A DNA stretch of 38,851 nucleotides from Steroidobacteraceae bacterium. Its GTDB lineage: Bacteria > Pseudomonadota > Gammaproteobacteria > Steroidobacterales > Steroidobacteraceae. How positions within the stretch are numbered: position 1 is the stretch's first letter; each line of letters opens with the position of its first letter. The stretch lies in contig JADGHX010000025.1 in assembly GCA_019683695.1 (NCBI GenBank), forward strand, positions 1 through 38,851, in the 5' to 3' direction. The translations under genes and the position numbers were made by a program. The notes under the pieces are model-generated. The model saw only the letters and a program-made list of their open reading frames with translations. It was not told where the DNA came from and searched no databases. This document shows, in pieces, positions 34,508-38,851 of the stretch.

Positions 34508-35581
34508 ATGCGTTATATCAGCTCCCCCGGCTTTCGACACGACGGCACCGAGCGCATCGGTGTGCTGGTCGTGAACTCGGGCACGCCGGCATCACCGGAG
34601 CCGGCGGATGTGCGCCGGTTCCTGCGGGGGCTGTTGTCGGATCCGCGCGTGGTGGAGCTGCCGCGCGCGTTGTGGTGGCCGATTCTCTACGGGCTGATCC
34701 TGCCCTTCCGACCCGCCCGGGTCGCGCAGAAGTACCGCAAGATCTGGACGCCCGAAGGCCCGCCGCTGGTCGTTTTTTCGAACCGGTTGCGGGCCGAGCT
34801 GGCGACCGCGCTCGCGCAGCGCGCGCTGGCACCCATGTCCGTGGAGTTCGCATACCTGTATTCGAACCCGGGCGTGAGCGAATCGCTCGCGCGGCTGCGG
34901 GATGCCGGCGCGCAGCGCATTCTCGTCGTGCCCCATTTTCCGCAGTACTGCGGAGCCACAACGGGCGCCGTGTACGACCAGGTGAATGCCGAGCTGCGCC
35001 GATGGCGCTGGCTGCCGGAACTGCGGTTCGTGGCCGAGTACCACGACCACCCGGGTTACATCGAAGCGCTGCGGGCTAGCGTCACGCAGGCGTGGGAAGA
35101 GCACGGGCGCACGAAGCACCTCGTGATGTCGTTTCACGGCATTCCCGAGGCGTTCTTCCACAGCGGCGATCCGTATTTCTACAAGTGCCGTCAGACCGCG
35201 CGTCTGCTCGCGGATGAGCTGAACCTGCGCGATCACGAATGGACGGTGAGCTTCCATTCCCGCTTCGGTGCGGGCGCCTGGCTGAAGCCGTATACGATCG
35301 AGCTCATGGCCAGCCTCCCCGCGCGCGGCGTGGACGACGTCACGGTCGTCTGTCCCGGCTTCGCGGTGGATTGCCTCGAGACCGTGGAAGAGATCGACGT
35401 GGAGAACCGGGCGCAGTTCCTGTCATCCGGCGGCCGCCGGTTCGTCTACGTTCCTGCGCTCAATGCACGGCCGGAGCACAGCCGCTTTCTCGCAGACCTC
35501 ATCGCGCAGCATTGCGCAGGGTGGACCGATGGCGCGCGCGTTCTCACGCAGGCCGGCGCGGCCCGAGGCACCTCGGCCTGA
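34508..35581 (+). CDS. hemH: Ferrochelatase
   Basis: 357 aa; inserts Fe2+ into protoporphyrin IX, the last step of protoheme synthesis. Catalytic H210 lies in SFHGIP and metal/proton-handling E291 in DCLETVEEI, 81 residues apart as in known ferrochelatases. RFLRGLLSDPRVVELPRALWWPILYG, PQYCGATTGAVYD and CPGFAVDCLET are also conserved. One oddity is GPPLVVFSNR in place of the usual GSPL. It has a C-terminal extension of about 20 residues. It begins 32 bp after the dehydrogenase gene, so it is co-directional and probably in the same operon, although the metabolic link to catabolism is not obvious. Confidence 0.96.
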   Translation: MRYISSPGFRHDGTERIGVLVVNSGTPASPEPADVRRFLRGLLSDPRVVELPRALWWPILYGLILPFRPARVAQKYRKIWTPEGPPLVVFSNRLRAELATALAQRALAPMSVEFAYLYSNPGVSESLARLRDAGAQRILVVPHFPQYCGATTGAVYDQVNAELRRWRWLPELRFVAEYHDHPGYIEALRASVTQAWEEHGRTKHLVMSFHGIPEAFFHSGDPYFYKCRQTARLLADELNLRDHEWTVSFHSRFGAGAWLKPYTIELMASLPARGVDDVTVVCPGFAVDCLETVEEIDVENRAQFLSSGGRRFVYVPALNARPEHSRFLADLIAQHCAGWTDGARVLTQAGAARGTSA

Positions 35582-35594
35582 AAGTTCGCCCGGC

Positions 35595-36314
35595 GTGCTT
35601 GGTCGCTTTCTCGAGGTGAGCATCGAAACCGACGACATTCGCGCGTCGGTGGAATTCTACGAGCGCATCGGCTTTTCGCAGGCGCCGACCACGGACGCCT
35701 ATTCGCATCCCTACGGCGTGCTCACGGACGGGCGCATTTTCATCGGGCTGCATCAACGGCGCTTTCCCGCGCCCGCGCTCACCTTCGTGCACGCCGGCAT
35801 CGCGCAGTTCGCGGAGGAACTGACCCGCCGCGGCATCCTGCTGGACTTCCGCCACACCGGCGACGACGTGTTCAACGAGATCGGGTTTCAGGACCCCTTC
35901 GGTCAGAACGTGCTCGTCGTGGAAGCTCGCACGTACTCGCCGGTGGAGCGGCGGCCCGAGGAGACCTCGCTCTGCGGCTACTTCACCGAGTACAGCATTC
36001 CGGCAACGAATTTCGATGAGGCGCAGGCGTTCTGGGAGCCGCTCGGATTCGTCGCCACCGAGGAGCCGGATGCGCCGTACGCGCATCTGCCGCTCACGAG
36101 CGATCACCTCGACATCGCCTTCCACGCACCGCGCACGCTCGACCGTCCCATGCTCGTGTTTCGGGACCCGGCCATGCGCGAACGTCTGGCGCGCCTGCGC
36201 GCGCTCGGCATCAAGGAATCCGGAACGCTGCCCCGAGGCCTGCCGCCCGCCGCGAACGCGCTCATGGAAGCGCCCGAGGGCACCGCCATCCTGCTGCTCG
36301 AAGGCGAGAGCTGA
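35595..36314 (+). CDS. VOC (glyoxalase/bleomycin-resistance) family protein, two-module
   Basis: 239 aa from the GTG at 35595, where the family motif LGRFLEVSIETDDIRASVEFYERIGF begins. An upstream ATG at 35529 gives 261 aa but overlaps hemH by 53 nt. Two VOC modules follow: residues 1-115 (HPYGVLTDGRIFIGLHQRRF ... FNEIGFQDPFGQNVLVVEARTYSP) and 125-239 (STEYSIPATNFDEAQAFWEPLGF ... HLPLTSDHLDIAFHAP). The family binds a divalent metal and acts on small ligands; substrate unknown. A hairpin 15 nt after the stop marks the likely end of the unit. Confidence 0.87.
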   Translation: MLGRFLEVSIETDDIRASVEFYERIGFSQAPTTDAYSHPYGVLTDGRIFIGLHQRRFPAPALTFVHAGIAQFAEELTRRGILLDFRHTGDDVFNEIGFQDPFGQNVLVVEARTYSPVERRPEETSLCGYFTEYSIPATNFDEAQAFWEPLGFVATEEPDAPYAHLPLTSDHLDIAFHAPRTLDRPMLVFRDPAMRERLARLRALGIKESGTLPRGLPPAANALMEAPEGTAILLLEGES

Positions 36315-36329
36315 ACGCGTCGCGCTCAC

Positions 36330-36348
36330 GGCTCGTCGCACGAGCCGG
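36330..36348 (+). terminator. GC-rich 8-bp hairpin at the end of the operon
   Basis: CGGCTCGT-CGC-ACGAGCCG, a perfect 8-bp stem with a 3-nt loop, starting 16 nt past the VOC stop. No U-tract follows (GGCGGAAAAG), so it may be Rho-assisted or an mRNA-end protector. Confidence 0.45.
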
Positions 36349-36471
36349 GCGGAAAAGCCGGTTCATCCACGCCTCGAGCGCGGCGATTGCCGCATAATGC
36401 GCGGCCTCGCGCCTGACAGGGCGCCGAGGCGGCCTCGCACGGCGGTCGCACGCGACGACGTTTTTTCCGAA

Positions 36472-36490
36472 GAATCGCCGCAGGCGATTC
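36472..36490 (+). other. Hairpin GAATCGCC-GCA-GGCGATTC upstream of the S46 gene
   Basis: A perfect 8-bp stem with a 3-nt loop ending 24 bp before the start codon and preceded by six T residues. If transcribed, it lies in the leader near the ribosome binding site GGAAGG (36503-36508). Its arms resemble the AATCGCC core of the interspersed-repeat hairpin. Confidence 0.45.
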
Positions 36491-36514
36491 GTCCCCAACC
36501 ACTGGAAGGCGTAC

Positions 36515-38602
36515 ATGCGTCAGCTCAAGGCCCTGATCGTCCCCGCGCTTCTCGTCATCGCCGCCCTCGCCGGTCACCCGGCACAGGCGGATGAAGGCAT
36601 GTGGACGTTTCACGATCCGCCCACCGCGCAGGTCAAGGAGAAGTACGGCGTGGATCTCACGCAGCAATGGCTCGACCACGTGCGCCTCTCCACCGTGCGC
36701 CTCTCGAACTGCACGGCGTCCTTCGTGTCTCCGAACGGGCTCATCCTCACGAACTTTCATTGTTCCTCAACATGTCTCGATGAGCACTCCACGAAGGAAA
36801 GCAGTCTGTTCGAGAAGGGTTTCCTCGCCGAGTCGCGCGAGCGCGAGGTGCGCTGCCAGACCCAGGTGGCCGATGTGCTCATGGGCTACGAGAACATCAC
36901 GGAGCGCGTGAACGCCGCCACGCGCGGGCTCGATGACAAGGCCGCGAACGATGCGCGTCGCAAGACGCTCACGCAGCTCGAGCAGGCGTGTGAGCAGGCG
37001 AGTCGCAAGGACAGGAAGACCGGCCCGCTCAAGTGCGAGTCCGTCACGCTCTACGCGGGCGGCCAGTACTGGCTCTACAAGTACAAGCGCTACAGCGACG
37101 TGCGCCTGGTGTTCGCGCCGGAAAGCGGCATCGGAATGTTCGGCGGCGATCCGGACAACTTCCAGTTCCCCCGGTGGTGCCTCGACATGTCCGTGCTGCG
37201 CGCCTACGACGCAGACGGCAAGCCGGCCTCCACACCGAATTTCATGAAGATCAATTTCAGCGGTCCGGCCGCGAACGAGCCGGTGTTCGTCTCCGGTCAC
37301 CCCGGCTCCACGGACCGTCTGCTCACGGTGGAGCAGCTGAAGACGCTCCGTAACGTCGATCTGCCGCAGGCACTCCTGCGTGGCTCCGAGCTGCGCGGGC
37401 GTTACATCCAGTTCTCGAAGGCGGGCATCGAGGCGGAGCGCATCACGGAGGAGCCGCTCAGCACGCTCGAGAACAGCCTGAAGGTCCGGCGCAAGCAGCT
37501 GGATGCGCTTCACGTGGATGCGATGCTCGCGCGCAAGGCGCAGGAGGAAGCGGACATTCGCAACCGCCTGAGCTCGAATCCGGAGCTGATGCGCGCCATC
37601 GGCGATCCGTGGGCCGATATTGCGCACGCCGAGCAGGCCGCTCGCCCGCTGAATCTGCCGTACACGTTTCTCGAGTCCGGGGCGGGGTTCAACAGCCGTC
37701 TCTTCAGCTTCGCACGCACGCTCGTGCGGGGCGCGGTGGAGCGCACGAAGCCAAGCGACGATCGCCTGCGGGAGTATCGCGACACCGCGCTTCCGCGCCT
37801 GGAGCAGCAGCTCGCAGCAAACCGGCCCATCTACCCCGAGCTGGAGCAGCTCACGCTTTCCTTTTCGCTCGAGCGCATGCGCGAGTGGCTGGGCCCGGAT
37901 GACCCGACCGTGCGCCAGCTGCTCGCAAAGGAATCGCCGGACGATCTCGCGAAGCGGCTCATCAGCGGCTCGAAGCTCGCCGATCCGAAGGTGCGCATGG
38001 CCCTGTGGAACGGCGGCCAGGCGGCGGTGGATGCCTCGGACGACCCGATGATCGAGCTCGCGAAGCAGGTGGACGAGCGCGCCCGCGCGATCCGCAAGCA
38101 GTACGAGGACGAGATCGAAGCCGTGGTGAAAACGGCTTCCGAGAAGGTGGCTCAGGCACGGTTTGCGGCGTTTGGCACGAGCGTGTATCCGGACGCCACG
38201 TTCACCCTGCGCCTGAGCTATGGCGCCGTGAAGGGCTGGGAGGAAGAGGGCCGGTACATCGAGCCCTTCACGTACCTCTCACGTCTGTTCGAGCGCGCAA
38301 CGGGTGTCGAGCCGTTCGCGGTGCCGAAGAGCTGGCTCGCGGTGAAGGATCAGCTCGATCTCACGACGCCCTTCAATCTCGCCACGAACAACGACATCAT
38401 CGGCGGCAATTCCGGCAGCCCGCTGATCAACGCGCGTGGCGAGATCGTGGGGCTGATCTTCGACGGCAACATCCATTCGATCTCGGGATCCTTCTGGTTC
38501 GACGAAGAGCGCAACCGGGCGGTGGCCGTGCATCCGGCCATCATCCGCGAGGCGCTCACGAAGGTGTACAAGGCGCGGCAGTTGCTTGCGGAGCTGCAGT
38601 AA
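36515..38602 (+). CDS. S46-family dipeptidyl-peptidase (DPP7-like)
   Basis: 695 aa periplasmic serine peptidase that releases dipeptides from the N-terminus of peptides. A signal peptide (cleavage after PAQA, residue 25) is followed by a chymotrypsin-like domain and a helical insert that blocks the N-terminus. The catalytic triad is H82 (TNFHC), D224 (WCLD) and S633 (GGNSGSP). The specificity position 18 residues after the Ser is Gly651 (FDGN), the DPP7-type residue, not the Arg found in DPP11 that selects acidic side chains; this suggests preference for hydrophobic residues. GGAAGG lies ahead of the ATG. It is a single-gene unit, 200 bp past the preceding operon. Confidence 0.96.
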   Translation: MRQLKALIVPALLVIAALAGHPAQADEGMWTFHDPPTAQVKEKYGVDLTQQWLDHVRLSTVRLSNCTASFVSPNGLILTNFHCSSTCLDEHSTKESSLFEKGFLAESREREVRCQTQVADVLMGYENITERVNAATRGLDDKAANDARRKTLTQLEQACEQASRKDRKTGPLKCESVTLYAGGQYWLYKYKRYSDVRLVFAPESGIGMFGGDPDNFQFPRWCLDMSVLRAYDADGKPASTPNFMKINFSGPAANEPVFVSGHPGSTDRLLTVEQLKTLRNVDLPQALLRGSELRGRYIQFSKAGIEAERITEEPLSTLENSLKVRRKQLDALHVDAMLARKAQEEADIRNRLSSNPELMRAIGDPWADIAHAEQAARPLNLPYTFLESGAGFNSRLFSFARTLVRGAVERTKPSDDRLREYRDTALPRLEQQLAANRPIYPELEQLTLSFSLERMREWLGPDDPTVRQLLAKESPDDLAKRLISGSKLADPKVRMALWNGGQAAVDASDDPMIELAKQVDERARAIRKQYEDEIEAVVKTASEKVAQARFAAFGTSVYPDATFTLRLSYGAVKGWEEEGRYIEPFTYLSRLFERATGVEPFAVPKSWLAVKDQLDLTTPFNLATNNDIIGGNSGSPLINARGEIVGLIFDGNIHSISGSFWFDEERNRAVAVHPAIIREALTKVYKARQLLAELQ

Positions 38603-38628
38603 TCGTCGCGCTCGCGCCGCGGGGGCCC

Positions 38629-38802
38629 GTCAGCGAGCGGAGGTGCGTGCAAGAGGGTCCCTCGGCGGCCGTCTCGGGCGCCGGCGTCCCCGCGTGAAGC
38701 GCCGCGCACCTCTGCACGAATTCTTGGCTTGCCCGCATGTGGCGCGGCGTAGCGGGGACGTCGGGACCGCCGAAAATCGCCGTCTCCGGCGATTTTCGAA
38801 GC
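38629..38802 (+). repeat. Interspersed structured repeat, copy B
   Basis: This 174-bp segment is homologous, in inverse orientation, to copy A (4145-4319). It starts 27 bp past the S46 stop. Outer stem: 38681-38693 with 38752-38764 (13 pairs, one G-T wobble). Inner hairpin CGAAAATCGCCG / CGGCGATTTTCG with loop TCTC at 38771-38798. Its left end shares a 26-bp identity with copy A at 4108-4133. The right end stops abruptly, without the terminal inverted repeat of copy A. Confidence 0.85.
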
Positions 38803-38823
38803 TGTCTGGTATACACAACTACG

Positions 38824-38841
38824 AGCCCCCGAGCCGGGGCT
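38824..38841. other. Hairpin AGCCCC/GGGGCT at the right edge
   Basis: AGCCCC (38824-38829) pairs with GGGGCT (38836-38841) around a 6-nt loop, 22 bp past repeat copy B. The window ends 10 bp later, so I cannot tell whether a T-run or gene follows. Confidence 0.35.
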
Positions 38842-38851
38842 ACAAATCGTT

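Noticed and set aside
1-38851. tRNA, rRNA, CRISPR array, insertion-sequence transposase or phage genes
   Set aside because: I looked on both strands for tRNA cloverleaf-like segments, short regularly spaced repeats, DDE transposase or integrase motifs and phage structural genes, and saw none. I did not run a dedicated scan.

Overview
This window is about 38.9 kb of high-G+C, gene-dense chromosomal DNA from a Gram-negative bacterium. The gene complement points to a gammaproteobacterium: a CbpA-type DnaJ homologue, thioredoxin 2, a YheT-type hydrolase, YdbH and YdbL homologues, the YadG/YadH exporter, proteobacterial-type glutamate-cysteine ligase and an outer-membrane-type SPOR lipoprotein. 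An S46 peptidase, an M16 peptidase pair and a bactofilin would suit a Xanthomonadales/Nevskiales/Steroidobacter-like lineage, but I cannot fix the genus from sequence alone. I see no phage, insertion-sequence transposase, CRISPR, rRNA or tRNA. The window is mostly ordinary housekeeping and envelope genes.

Layout. 1-5.5 kb: cbpA-like co-chaperone (-), thioredoxin 2 (+), a GcvA-like LysR regulator (+), a small exported repeat protein (+), a repeat-rich convergent intergenic region, and an Fpg/Nei DNA glycosylase (-). 5.5-12 kb: a coupled pair of M16 peptidases (-), with a divergent glycosyltransferase and glycogen-debranching-type glycosidase (+). 12-17 kb: a SPOR lipoprotein (-) divergent from a bactofilin (+), a GDPD-fold protein lacking both catalytic histidines (+), and a two-gene unit (-) of an unusual receiver-TM-OmpA-like protein coupled to a YheT-type hydrolase. 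17-20.3 kb: YdbH-like and YdbL-like intermembrane lipid-homeostasis proteins (+) ending in a strong terminator. 20.3-26.6 kb (-): ABC-2 exporter (yadGH-like), a membrane diguanylate cyclase, a 58-codon small gene, gshA, an Mpo1-like protein and an exported SRPBCC protein. 26.6-36.3 kb (+): DUF2845 protein, FadI-like thiolase, a soluble coiled-coil diguanylate cyclase, then a co-directional series of aromatic-catabolism-like genes (homogentisate-dioxygenase-like, FAH-family hydrolase, dienelactone hydrolase, succinate-semialdehyde-type dehydrogenase), ferrochelatase and a VOC protein. 36.5-38.6 kb: an S46 dipeptidyl-peptidase, followed by a second copy of the repeat.

The most unusual items are these. 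(1) A roughly 175-215 bp interspersed repeat occurs in two inverted copies plus a fragment. Its long stem carries a compensatory base-pair change between the copies, which suggests a selected structure. (2) A 475-residue protein joins a cytoplasmic receiver domain through one membrane helix to an extracytoplasmic OmpA-like domain. (3) A GDPD-fold protein has both catalytic histidines substituted. (4) A palindromic operator candidate sits exactly in the -35/-10 spacer of the promoter ahead of the dioxygenase gene. (5) A YdbL-type protein carries a lipobox N-terminus that may combine the roles of E. coli YnbE and YdbL. These are sequence-based inferences, because no database search or structure prediction was run.
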